This document shows, piece after piece, positions 7,819-15,652 of a stretch of DNA of 55,835 nt. Location of the stretch: positions 1 to 55,835 of the forward strand of contig JAMPGN010000002.1 of the NCBI GenBank assembly GCA_023663915.1. Reading direction: 5' to 3'. Position numbers and translations under genes: made by a program. The notes beneath the pieces are model-generated. The model was given only the letters and a program-made list of their open reading frames with translations. It made no database searches and was not told where the DNA came from. Position 1 is the stretch's first letter, and every line of letters begins with the position of its first letter. The DNA is from Eubacterium sp. GTDB lineage: Bacteria > Bacillota_A > Clostridia > Lachnospirales > Lachnospiraceae.

Positions 7819-7973
7819 ATGAGAAAAAATAACCCAGACGACAATTATTCTTTGCTTTTGTATCAAACGATGATAGATGCTATTGAACAAAATATTGTCG
7901 AGAAGAGTGGGCATGTATATATAAAGTGCCTTGTTAGAAATAAAGATATGAAACTGACACCAGCGATTTTGAT
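7819..7973 (+). pseudogene. N-terminal fragment of a second restriction/methylase-like protein
   Basis: The frame reads NNPDDNYSLLLYQTMIDA, then EQNIVEKSGHVYIKCLVRN, then KDMKLTP, after which the likeness ends. It resembles the first 50 residues of some type I R-M methylase or HsdR-like proteins, where a KCLVRNK...KLTPEE segment precedes the N-terminal nuclease-like region. The fragment is cut off where the convergent MATE gene begins (7974) and marks the right edge of the decayed island. The assignment rests on memory of related sequences and is tentative. Confidence 0.35.
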
Positions 7974-9299
7974 TTACAGCCTATTCCAAGGCCCCTTCCA
8001 ATAAAAAGCAATCGATATCCCTGTAGCAATCGTCCACCCGATCGGCCATGCGCACCAGATACCGACATAGCCGACCTGTCCCGCCAGTACTTCGGCGAGC
8101 ACGACTCTCAAAATCAAATCCGTAAAAGTCGCGATCATAAAGTTTTTCATCATCCCCGCGCCACGCAAAATGCCGTCGGCAATCAGTTTGACGGAGATGA
8201 TAAAGTAGAACGGCGTTACGATATAGAGAAAACGCGTACCGGCAGATAAGGCAAGCTCGGACGGCTCATTGATGAAGAAAGTGACGAGCGTCTTCGTCAG
8301 CGTCAGATATAATGCGACAATCGGCACACAGAGCAGCCACACCATCCGGATGCCTGCCTTGAAGCCGTCCTTGATTCTAGGAAGGATGCCTGCGCCCATG
8401 TTCTGCGCCGTATAGTTTGAGAGTCCGTTGGCAAGCGTGGTGAAAGAAGTGATTACCAGATTATTCAGTTTGACGGCGGCTGCATATCCGGCGGTGACTT
8501 CTACGCCGCATCCGTTGATCGCGCTCTGGATAATGATGTTTCCGATGGAGATAAAACTTTGCTGTAAGATGCTTGGAACGGCAATCACAGCGATTTTTTT
8601 AAACATATCGAAAGAATACAGCGTGATCTTCCCCTCGGTGTGGATACCGGCAAGCCTTTTTAACACGACTACTACCGCCAGCACACAGCTTATGCCCTGG
8701 CAGAGGAAAGTAGCCCACGCTACGCCGGCAACACCCATCTGAAAAGAGGCTACAAACAAAATGTCTACCAGAATATTGGAAGTCGAAGAAATTGCGAGGA
8801 AGAGAAAAGGCGTCTTAGAGTCACCTAACGCCGAGAAGATTCCTGTTGCAATATTATAGAAGAAAAGAAACGGAAGTCCCCATATGTAAATGTCCAGATA
8901 TAGCCCGGAGTCGGCAAGAATTTCCGTCGGGGTATGGATCAGATCAAGGAGCGTATCACAGCAGATAAAGCCGAAGAGCATCAGTACCGCACACAGGACA
9001 GCGCTGGAGATCATGGTCGTGTAGACCGACGTTTTCATTTCTTCATATTTCTTAGAGCCGAACAGTCTTGACACGATAACCGAGCACCCGATATTGCATC
9101 CGAATGCAAAAGCGAGGAAGATCAGCGTGATTTCGTAGCTGTTTCCCACGGCGGCGAGAGCGTTCTCCCCGATGAATTTACCGGCAACCAGGCTGTCGGC
9201 TATATTGTATAACTGCTGAAAAAGAATACTTCCGAATAGCGGCAGACAGAATTTCCACAGCACAGTTTCAGGTTTCCCTACAGTCAGATCTTTGTTCAT
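7974..9299 (-). CDS. MATE-family multidrug/Na+ antiporter
   Basis: The 441-aa integral membrane protein shows the MATE fold: 12 predicted hydrophobic segments in two halves. Typical motifs are PLFGSILFQQLYNIADSLV in helix 1, NALAAVGNSYEITLIFLAF, and in the second half the repeat-like SILQQSFISIGNIIIQSAI and GYAAAVKLNNLVITSF. It would export cationic drugs or other compounds using a Na+ or H+ gradient. The start at 9299 has a gggagg Shine-Dalgarno 9 nt upstream. It is transcribed alone, with a promoter at 9377-9405. Its 3' end abuts the decayed island. The substrate is unknown. Confidence 0.9.
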   Translation of the reverse strand: MNKDLTVGKPETVLWKFCLPLFGSILFQQLYNIADSLVAGKFIGENALAAVGNSYEITLIFLAFAFGCNIGCSVIVSRLFGSKKYEEMKTSVYTTMISSAVLCAVLMLFGFICCDTLLDLIHTPTEILADSGLYLDIYIWGLPFLFFYNIATGIFSALGDSKTPFLFLAISSTSNILVDILFVASFQMGVAGVAWATFLCQGISCVLAVVVVLKRLAGIHTEGKITLYSFDMFKKIAVIAVPSILQQSFISIGNIIIQSAINGCGVEVTAGYAAAVKLNNLVITSFTTLANGLSNYTAQNMGAGILPRIKDGFKAGIRMVWLLCVPIVALYLTLTKTLVTFFINEPSELALSAGTRFLYIVTPFYFIISVKLIADGILRGAGMMKNFMIATFTDLILRVVLAEVLAGQVGYVGIWCAWPIGWTIATGISIAFYWKGPWNRL

Positions 9300-9376
9300 A
9301 ACTTAACGCCTCCCAACAAGTTGTTTTTTTGAAATAGTCACGGCGTGTCACCTATGGGGTGATTTCCAAACTCTTT

Positions 9377-9405
9377 ATTATACACTTCTTTTTTGAGAAT
9401 GCAAA
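9377..9405 (-). promoter_or_regulatory. sigma-A-type promoter for the MATE gene
   Basis: On the minus strand, TTTGCA (-35), 17 bp and TATAAT (-10) read toward the MATE gene. A small hairpin-forming element (tcacc/ggtga, 9348-9362) lies in the leader. Confidence 0.6.
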
Positions 9406-9421
9406 TAAATTTTTGGACGGG

Positions 9422-9447
9422 TCAGAAAATTCATCTGATCAGAAAAT
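9422..9447 (+). promoter_or_regulatory. tandem TCAGAAAAT motifs, possible operator
   Basis: TCAGAAAAT occurs twice with a 17-bp period (9422-9430 and 9439-9447) between the two divergent promoters. It matches the right half of the CodY consensus AATTTTCWGAAAATT (about 11 and 10 of 15 positions overall). The same motif occurs before codY (50931-50939). Confidence 0.35.
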
Positions 9448-9467
9448 ACAGGAAGTTTTTCGCATAA

Positions 9468-9496
9468 TTGTTTTTCTTATTGGAAATTGATACAAT
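9468..9496 (+). promoter_or_regulatory. sigma-A-type promoter for the 64-aa ORF and abfA
   Basis: TTGTTT (9468-9473), 17 bp, TACAAT (9491-9496), followed by an ORF with a ggagg Shine-Dalgarno at 9529. Confidence 0.5.
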
Positions 9497-9528
9497 GTCA
9501 ATAGAATCATTTTAAAACGGAGGAAACC

Positions 9529-9723
9529 ATGAGCGAAATCGATGACGTAATCAAAATGTTAGACAATATGGCACAAGGCGGCGTAAGCCGTATCAAAGTA
9601 GAGACATCCGAGGATATATCGGACGGAGAAGTCAAGAAGGCTTATCACCACGGGCGATGCGACGTAGGCAGTCCCTTTGCCAGTGGACAGCTTTTTGATG
9701 CAGACGAACCGGATTGCGGCTGA
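9529..9723 (+). CDS. 64-aa small protein with YHHGRCDVGSPFASG motif, function unknown
   Basis: A strong ggagg site precedes ATG 9529. The acidic N-terminal half (SEIDDVIKMLDNMAQGG) is probably helical. The C-terminal half holds the striking YHHGRCDVGSPFASG segment plus FDADEPDCG, giving two cysteines and two adjacent histidines. I recall similar small ORFs in Lachnospiraceae with this YHHGRCD(V/I)GSP core, but no assigned function. It lies 27 nt before the arabinofuranosidase gene and probably shares its transcript. The Cys/His content suggests metal or Fe-S binding, or a redox role, but this is conjecture. Confidence 0.65.
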   Translation: MSEIDDVIKMLDNMAQGGVSRIKVETSEDISDGEVKKAYHHGRCDVGSPFASGQLFDADEPDCG

Positions 9724-9750
9724 CATCATTTACAATGGAAGGAGAATGAA

Positions 9751-11262
9751 ATGACCATTTCAGTCAACATAAACGACAAGCGCGTAACAGGCCAAAGAAG
9801 TCCCATGCTTTATGGACATTTCCTAGAGCATTTCCACCGGCAGATCTACGACGGCATATACGATCCGGGCAATCCACTGTCCGACGAAGACGGATTTCGG
9901 ACGGATATCATCGAGGCGATGCGGAAGATCAAAGTGCCTATACTCCGGTGGCCGGGCGGATGCTTTGTGTCCGCCTATCATTGGAAGGAAGCGGTGGGAG
10001 ATGAGAGAACGCCCATGTTTGATAAGGCGTGGCGGGTGGAAGACCCAAACACGTTCGGCACGGACGAATATATCAAGCTGTGCAGGAAGATTGGCTGCGA
10101 ACCGTACATCTGCACCAATGCGGGAACCGGCACGCCGGAGGAGATGAGCGATTGGGTGGAATACTGCAATCTTGACAACGAGGGCAAGTATGCCAGGTGG
10201 CGTATCGCCAACGGATATGAGAAACCGCACAATGTGAAATACTGGAGCATTGGGAATGAGAATTACGGTCATTGGGAGATCGGCGCCAAGAGTGCGGACG
10301 AATGGGGAAGGTTCGTGCGGGAGTCAGCGAAGATGATCCTGCATGTGGACGCGGCGGCGCAGCTTTCGGCGGCAGCGCTTACCGATATTGACTGGAATAT
10401 CAACCTTCTCAAGAATTGCGGCAAGTATCTTGATTGGATATCCATTCACCAGTATTGGGATATGATGGCGGAAGTGAATCAGCCTGCAGATTATGAGGCA
10501 TGTATGGCGTTCACGAAGGATATCGCCCGCTCGGTGGATGATGTGCGTGGCATCCTCACGGCTATGCATCTCGAAGACAAGATTAAGATTGCGTTTGACG
10601 AGTGGAATTTAAGAAGCTGGCATCATCCGAACGTCCATACGATTAAACAGGGAAGAAATCAGGAAGACTACATAACGCCGAGGGACAAAAACGATGATAA
10701 CAGCACGTATACGATGGCGGATGCGGTGTTTGCCGCGTGTTTCCTAAATGCGATGAACAGGAATTGTGATATCGTCGGGATGGCGAACTTTGCCCCGATC
10801 CTCAATACGAGAGGTTGTATTTATAGTTATGACAAAGGGATTGTTCTGCGAAGCACGTACCATGTATTTGATTTATATGTAAATTATCTGGGTGATACGG
10901 TTCTTGATTTGTGGGCGCAGGACGGGATACCGACTATGAATGTAAACAGTAAGTCGAGCGAGCAGGTGTCGGTGGAAGAGCTTGATCTGCTGGCAACAAA
11001 ATGGTCGGACCGGGAAGGAATCGCCTTGGCGGCGGTCAACAAACATGCCAGTGAAAGCAGAAACATTGTGCTAGAATATGAATCGGACAATGCGAAGGTC
11101 ACTCTATATCGTATCACCGGTACAAGCACAGATTCCTACAATGACAGGGATCGGGACGAAGTCAGAATAGAAGAAAGGAGCCTCGGAGCATTTACACAGG
11201 GAATGAAGGTAGAATTGCCGCCGCATTCGGTCAGTGTGATACAGATTGTTCCGACAAAATAG
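9751..11262 (+). CDS. abfA: alpha-L-arabinofuranosidase, GH51
   Basis: The 503-aa protein is a full-length intracellular GH51 enzyme without a signal peptide. It starts with YGHFLEHFHRQIYDG, typical of the GH51 (beta/alpha)8 barrel, and has LRWPGGCFVSAYHW. The acid/base glutamate is E170 in GNENYGHW and the nucleophile is E284 in FDEWNLRSWHHP. The C-terminal beta-sandwich domain covers about residues 390-503. It removes terminal alpha-L-arabinofuranosyl groups from arabino-oligosaccharides taken up by the cell. A ggaag-type Shine-Dalgarno precedes ATG 9751. No transporter or regulator of arabinose metabolism lies beside it, so it is a lone enzyme gene together with the 64-aa ORF. Confidence 0.93.
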   Translation: MTISVNINDKRVTGQRSPMLYGHFLEHFHRQIYDGIYDPGNPLSDEDGFRTDIIEAMRKIKVPILRWPGGCFVSAYHWKEAVGDERTPMFDKAWRVEDPNTFGTDEYIKLCRKIGCEPYICTNAGTGTPEEMSDWVEYCNLDNEGKYARWRIANGYEKPHNVKYWSIGNENYGHWEIGAKSADEWGRFVRESAKMILHVDAAAQLSAAALTDIDWNINLLKNCGKYLDWISIHQYWDMMAEVNQPADYEACMAFTKDIARSVDDVRGILTAMHLEDKIKIAFDEWNLRSWHHPNVHTIKQGRNQEDYITPRDKNDDNSTYTMADAVFAACFLNAMNRNCDIVGMANFAPILNTRGCIYSYDKGIVLRSTYHVFDLYVNYLGDTVLDLWAQDGIPTMNVNSKSSEQVSVEELDLLATKWSDREGIALAAVNKHASESRNIVLEYESDNAKVTLYRITGTSTDSYNDRDRDEVRIEERSLGAFTQGMKVELPPHSVSVIQIVPTK

Positions 11263-11292
11263 GAAAACCAACGCACAGCAGGAGATATTGCA

Positions 11293-11336
11293 GATCGTTC
11301 CGGTATGTGATAGTATGAAGTTGTACCGGGACGATC
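11293..11336 (+). terminator. inverted repeat after abfA, possible terminator
   Basis: gatcgttccggta (11293-11305) pairs with taccgggacgatc (11324-11336) with one mismatch and an 18-nt loop. No T run follows, so it is either a weak or Rho-type stop or an mRNA 3' stabilising hairpin. Confidence 0.4.
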
Positions 11337-11397
11337 GTGATCCGTTCCGGATTCTATGGTACGTACATCTTGCATATGCGTTCGGGTTGAAGGTAGA

Positions 11398-12057
11398 ATG
11401 AAGAAACAGATCAAACAAATATTTCACAATATGATAGGTAAAGAACCAAAGTCTGATTGGCAGAATGCGCACGAAATTCGGAAAGAAACCAGACAGGCAG
11501 AGGGAATCAAAGCACAGAACGATGCTGCCAGAATAGTCGATGCGGCGCAAGCGGATCGTTTCGCCGGAAAAGATGCGTTTGACAAGGTGATGGAACGGAA
11601 AGCATTTGAGCGGACCGTCGATGATATGCTTCATGGCGGACAGGTGGCGGGTTGTATGCTGCTTGGTGATCTGGATCGATTTAAGGATATCAATGAAATT
11701 TATGGACGGGATACGGGCGATGCTGTTTTGCAAAGTGCAACCAATATACTAAATGCTTACTTTGAGGAGTGCGCATGCATCGGCAGACAGGCTGGTGACG
11801 TATTTGCGTTATGGCTTCCGGGATTATCCGAGGAGGATGCGGACTATATTCGCAGACAGGCGGGCAGGGTCAATGACAGGCTTTTGCATCCAGAGAAGGA
11901 ATTGCCGCCGGTTTCTGTCAGCGTAGGAGCGGCTTTTTACGAAGACGGAGACGATTGCCGCAGCCTCGGTAAAAGGGCAAATAGGATGCTCTACCGGGTC
12001 AAAGAGAGCGGCAGATGTGGTTGTGAGATCGGTTATCATGACGGGAGGAGCGTATAA
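11398..12057 (+). CDS. GGDEF-domain protein with degenerate active site
   Basis: ATG 11398 with aaggt 8 nt upstream is a better start than the earlier in-frame ATG 11356, giving 219 aa. The N-terminal 70 residues are charged and helical with no membrane segment. The GGDEF fold follows: CMLLGDLDRFKDINEIYGRD is typical of the substrate-binding turn, but the active-site loop reads AGDVF (residues 132-136) instead of GGDEF. The loss of the first glycine and the metal-binding glutamate predicts no diguanylate cyclase activity. No RxxD inhibitory site is obvious. It may have become a sensor or a partner-binding protein. It lies alone between abfA and purF-like, with a 78-nt gap to the latter. Confidence 0.8.
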   Translation: MKKQIKQIFHNMIGKEPKSDWQNAHEIRKETRQAEGIKAQNDAARIVDAAQADRFAGKDAFDKVMERKAFERTVDDMLHGGQVAGCMLLGDLDRFKDINEIYGRDTGDAVLQSATNILNAYFEECACIGRQAGDVFALWLPGLSEEDADYIRRQAGRVNDRLLHPEKELPPVSVSVGAAFYEDGDDCRSLGKRANRMLYRVKESGRCGCEIGYHDGRSV

Positions 12058-12135
12058 ATGTCATGACAGACAGCAGCGGCATGCAAGGAACCTGACAGGA
12101 TTTTGACGGAAACATGAGAGGAGAACAGTAATATT

Positions 12136-13542
12136 ATGGGTGGTTTTTTTGGAGTAGCAGCGAAGGAAGATTGCGTTTTTGATCTGTTTTTCGGGACGGA
12201 TTATCATTCCCATTTGGGAACGCGGCGCGCAGGCATGGCGGTATACAGCCAGAAAGAAGGGTTTGACAGAGCCATCCACAACATTGAAAATGCTCCTTTC
12301 CGCACGAAATTTGACCAGGATGCCAACACCATGCACGGGAATCTTGGCATCGGCTGTATATCGGATTATGAGCCGCAGCCGTTGATTGTGCGTTCCCATC
12401 ATGGAACCTATGCGATTACAACGGTCGGCAAGATCAATAATAAGGAGGAGATCGTAGAGGAAGTGTTCAAGAAAGGACACGGACACTTCTTAGAGATGAG
12501 CGGCGGCGATATCAACGCGACAGAATTGGTGGCGGCGGTCATCAATCAACGGGATCATCTGATTGAGGGTATCCACCATGCACAGGAATTGATTGACGGT
12601 TCTATGACGATGCTGCTTATGACATCCAAAGGAATCTATGCGGCGCGGGACAGATACGGGCGCACGCCGGTAACGGTCGGTAGAAAAGACGATGCGTTCT
12701 GCGTATCTTTTGAGAGTTTTGCCTATCTGAATTTAGGTTACGCTCCAGAAAGAGAACTCGGACCCGGTGAGATTGTGATTGTCACGCCGGAAGGGGTCAA
12801 GTCATTGATGGCACCGGGCAGGAATATGAAAATATGTACGTTCCTATGGATATACTATGGTTATCCTTCCTCGTCCTACGAGGGGATCAGCGTGGAGGAG
12901 ATGCGTTATCATTGCGGTGCGATGCTGGCAAAACGGGATGACGCGAAACCGGATATCGTGGCTGGCGTTCCCGATTCCGGGACGGCACATGCGATCGGCT
13001 ATGCCAATGAGTCCGGAATACCTTTTTCCAGACCTTTTATCAAATATACACCTACGTGGCCTCGTTCTTTTATGCCGACCATCCAGAGCAAGCGTAATCT
13101 GATCGCGAAAATGAAGCTGATTCCGGTACACGATCTGATCAAGGGCAGGAGTCTTCTCCTAATCGACGATTCCATTGTGCGGGGAACACAGCTTCGGGAG
13201 ACGACGGAATTTCTTTATCAGAGCGGAGCCAGGGAAGTACATATCAGACCGGCTTGCCCGCCGTTGTTATTTGGCTGTAAATATTTGAATTTCTCGCGTT
13301 CCACTTCGGAGATGGAACTGATTGCGCGCCGTGTGATTGAGGAGATGGAAGGAGAGAATAAGTATCCGAATCTGTCAGTCTATGCCGACCCGGACACCAT
13401 GGAATACCATGATATGTCAGAGAAAATAAGAGAGAAGCTGAATTTCACTTCTCTCCGGTATCACCGCCTGGACGATATGATTTCGTCCGTAGGCATTGAC
13501 AAGTGCAAGCTGTGCACTTACTGTTGGGACGGACGTGAATAA
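12136..13542 (+). CDS. PurF-like amidophosphoribosyltransferase paralogue lacking the glutaminase cysteine
   Basis: The 468-aa protein aligns over its whole length with PurF: an N-terminal class II glutamine amidotransferase domain (about 1-230) and a C-terminal phosphoribosyltransferase domain. The PRPP-binding loop is intact (LLIDDSIVRGTQLRE, about 341-355), as are the C-terminal cysteines (CKLCTYC) in the Fe-S position known from Bacillus PurF. In true PurF the N terminus of the mature protein is cysteine (CGVFG or CGIVG). Here the protein begins MGGFFGV, with glycine in place of the nucleophile, so glutamine hydrolysis should not occur. It may use free ammonia, have another acceptor, or be regulatory. 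No other pur genes are nearby. ATG 12136 follows a gagagg-like site. Confidence 0.8.
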   Translation: MGGFFGVAAKEDCVFDLFFGTDYHSHLGTRRAGMAVYSQKEGFDRAIHNIENAPFRTKFDQDANTMHGNLGIGCISDYEPQPLIVRSHHGTYAITTVGKINNKEEIVEEVFKKGHGHFLEMSGGDINATELVAAVINQRDHLIEGIHHAQELIDGSMTMLLMTSKGIYAARDRYGRTPVTVGRKDDAFCVSFESFAYLNLGYAPERELGPGEIVIVTPEGVKSLMAPGRNMKICTFLWIYYGYPSSSYEGISVEEMRYHCGAMLAKRDDAKPDIVAGVPDSGTAHAIGYANESGIPFSRPFIKYTPTWPRSFMPTIQSKRNLIAKMKLIPVHDLIKGRSLLLIDDSIVRGTQLRETTEFLYQSGAREVHIRPACPPLLFGCKYLNFSRSTSEMELIARRVIEEMEGENKYPNLSVYADPDTMEYHDMSEKIREKLNFTSLRYHRLDDMISSVGIDKCKLCTYCWDGRE

Positions 13543-13586
13543 CTTGTGTTATTTGCCACAGGGAATCGTAGCGGACTGCTGTGATC

Positions 13587-14378
13587 TTAGTGGGACGATT
13601 GCGCATAGGGATCAATCTTCTGCTGGAGCAGCCAGAGTTTCATCATAACCTGCTGCGGCAGCAGTTTTGCCCCGATATGGCAGAAGTTGACATAGAGGCT
13701 GTAGATCGAGATATCTTTGCCTCGGTCGGCGTCTGCCATTGCTTTACGTGCTACCTTGTCAGGCGTGGTCATGCTCCAGAAATTTCTTGTCGCCTTGGAA
13801 GCGCCGATATTTGCCCTGTCATACAGACGGGTCTTGATCCAGCCCGGACAGACAGCCGTTGCGGTGATGCCGCACTCTTTTAACTCGATATTTAATGCCC
13901 TCGTATAGTTGCGCACAAAGGCTTTCGTGGAACTGTACAAATTCTGGTAGGGGAGCGGCTGGAAAGCGGCCTGCGAAGCAATGTTGATGATATGGCTTCC
14001 CCTTGGCATATGGGGGATACAGACAAGACCCATCGCGACTACGCCGCCGATATTTAAATCGATCATATTGAGAGAGTCCGCTACATTTAGATCACTGTAG
14101 GAACAGAATTTCGCATAACCTGCGTTATTAACTAAATAATGCACCTTGACGTTACTTTCGGATAACATCACACCAAATTCTTCGATGCGTGTCCGGTTTG
14201 AAACATCCATGGAGAACGGTCTGATCTTTGGACCCATCTGTTTGCGCAGTTTATCTAGCTTATCCTGATGTCTGGCAATAGCCCATATCTCATCAATTTC
14301 ACTTTTTTCTTTGATCAGCCTGACAAACTCCCTGCCAAGCCCTGTGCTTGCACCGGTTATGATAGCAATTTTTTTCAC
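13587..14378 (-). CDS. SDR-family NAD(P)-dependent oxidoreductase
   Basis: The 263-aa protein is a classical short-chain dehydrogenase: TGASTGLG (residues 8-15) binds the cofactor, NNAGY lies at 84-88, and the catalytic set is S135, Y148 and K152 (YSSTK). The C-terminal PGWIKTRLYDRA segment is typical. The arrangement suggests NAD(P)H-linked reduction or oxidation of a carbonyl, with substrate unknown. It converges with purF-like, with 44 bp between the stop codons, so transcripts may overlap. There is no strong hairpin between the two. Confidence 0.88.
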   Translation of the reverse strand: MKKIAIITGASTGLGREFVRLIKEKSEIDEIWAIARHQDKLDKLRKQMGPKIRPFSMDVSNRTRIEEFGVMLSESNVKVHYLVNNAGYAKFCSYSDLNVADSLNMIDLNIGGVVAMGLVCIPHMPRGSHIINIASQAAFQPLPYQNLYSSTKAFVRNYTRALNIELKECGITATAVCPGWIKTRLYDRANIGASKATRNFWSMTTPDKVARKAMADADRGKDISIYSLYVNFCHIGAKLLPQQVMMKLWLLQQKIDPYAQSSH

Positions 14379-14655
14379 CTTCTACCTCATTTCTGATTCA
14401 TCGTTTTACTGTTTATTGAATATCTATCTATTAATCTATTAGTATAACAGAGAATGTGCAAAAATAAAAGTTTTTATTCGGGGGATTGTGCGGGATCTGG
14501 GATTGTGCGGGGATTGTACAAGGATGATGCAATCATAAAATGAAACCAATATACAAAGGGTATGTTTTTTTTAGGATAGTTCTGCTAAAATAGGAAAAAG
14601 AGCGCAAAAGACAGTCTGTGTGGACGGTGGCTGCGGAACCATAAGGGGAGAAGAG

Positions 14656-15639
14656 ATGTTATTCAAATGTAGAAATTGTGGCGGCAATGTAGTGTATGAG
14701 CCGGGCAGAGGAAAGATGTATTGTCCTCACTGTGAGAGCGTAGATAGTGAAGATACGATACGAGGCGGAACGATCACGCAATGCGTGAACTGCGGTGCGC
14801 CAATACAAGTACAGAGTTATGCGTCGGCGGGCAGATGCGAACATTGCGGGTGTTATTTGATATATGAGGAACGTGTGGAGGGAGTCTATGAACCGCACAT
14901 GGTTCTTCCGTTTAAAGTCAATAAGGACAATGCGGTTCATGCGATGGAGGCAGAGTTCGGACGACGTCTTTTTACACCTTCTGATTTTATGTCAACTAAA
15001 AGCCTGGAAAAGATGGTCGGAATCTATGTCCCATTCTGGCTATATGATTACAATGCATGTTATGATTTTGCCGGTGAGGGGACACGTGTGAGGAGTTGGA
15101 GAAGTGGGGACACGGAGTATGTGGAGACTTCTTATTATCAGGTAGTTCGCAAGATGGATGTGGATTTTGATAAGATACCGGTTGATGCATCCTATGCAAT
15201 GGAAGACGGAGTCATGGATTTGATGGAGCCTTACAGTTATCAAATGCTATTGGATTTTGATCCCAAATATATGTCCGGTTTCTACGGGGAAGTATATAAT
15301 CAGGGTGCACCGGATTTGGAAGGAAGGGCGCAGGTCAAGGCGCGAGGTTCTTCCGAGGAACTGATGAGGCAGTCCCTACAGTTATACAATACGGTCAGAC
15401 CGCTTCGTAAAGATTTGAATTTACAGCGAAATGGAGTCCATTATGCGCTGATGCCGGTGTGGGAGTATTTATACCGGTACAAAGGGAAAACCTATCCATT
15501 CCATGTCAATGGCCAGACCGGCAAAGTCATCGGCACGACACCTGTTTCGATTGGTAAAGTGATCAGCTATGGCATCTCTGTTTTTGCCATCGTGACGGCA
15601 ATCTGTTCTTTGGCGGTAAGGGTATTGGAAATATTATAG
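14656..15639 (+). CDS. zinc-ribbon (TFIIB-type) membrane-anchored protein
   Basis: ATG 14656 is chosen because aggggag lies 5 nt upstream and the sequence then begins MLFKCRNCGG; the earlier in-frame start at 14620 has no such site. The 327-aa protein has two zinc ribbons, C5-C8/C23-C26 and C43-C46/C61-C64, followed by a conserved region (VLPFKVNKDNAV, IYVPFWLYDYNA) of unknown function. One transmembrane helix closes the protein (ISYGISVFAIVTAI). Family members are described only as TFIIB-type zinc-ribbon proteins. It lies 13 nt before the TPM-domain gene, so the two are likely to act together at the membrane. Confidence 0.8.
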   Translation: MLFKCRNCGGNVVYEPGRGKMYCPHCESVDSEDTIRGGTITQCVNCGAPIQVQSYASAGRCEHCGCYLIYEERVEGVYEPHMVLPFKVNKDNAVHAMEAEFGRRLFTPSDFMSTKSLEKMVGIYVPFWLYDYNACYDFAGEGTRVRSWRSGDTEYVETSYYQVVRKMDVDFDKIPVDASYAMEDGVMDLMEPYSYQMLLDFDPKYMSGFYGEVYNQGAPDLEGRAQVKARGSSEELMRQSLQLYNTVRPLRKDLNLQRNGVHYALMPVWEYLYRYKGKTYPFHVNGQTGKVIGTTPVSIGKVISYGISVFAIVTAICSLAVRVLEIL

Positions 15640-15652
15640 AAGAGGATAAGAC

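Noticed and set aside
11824..12486. Minus-strand ORFs opposite the GGDEF and purF-like genes
   Set aside because: No start context and no recognisable protein; they are shadows of the plus-strand genes.
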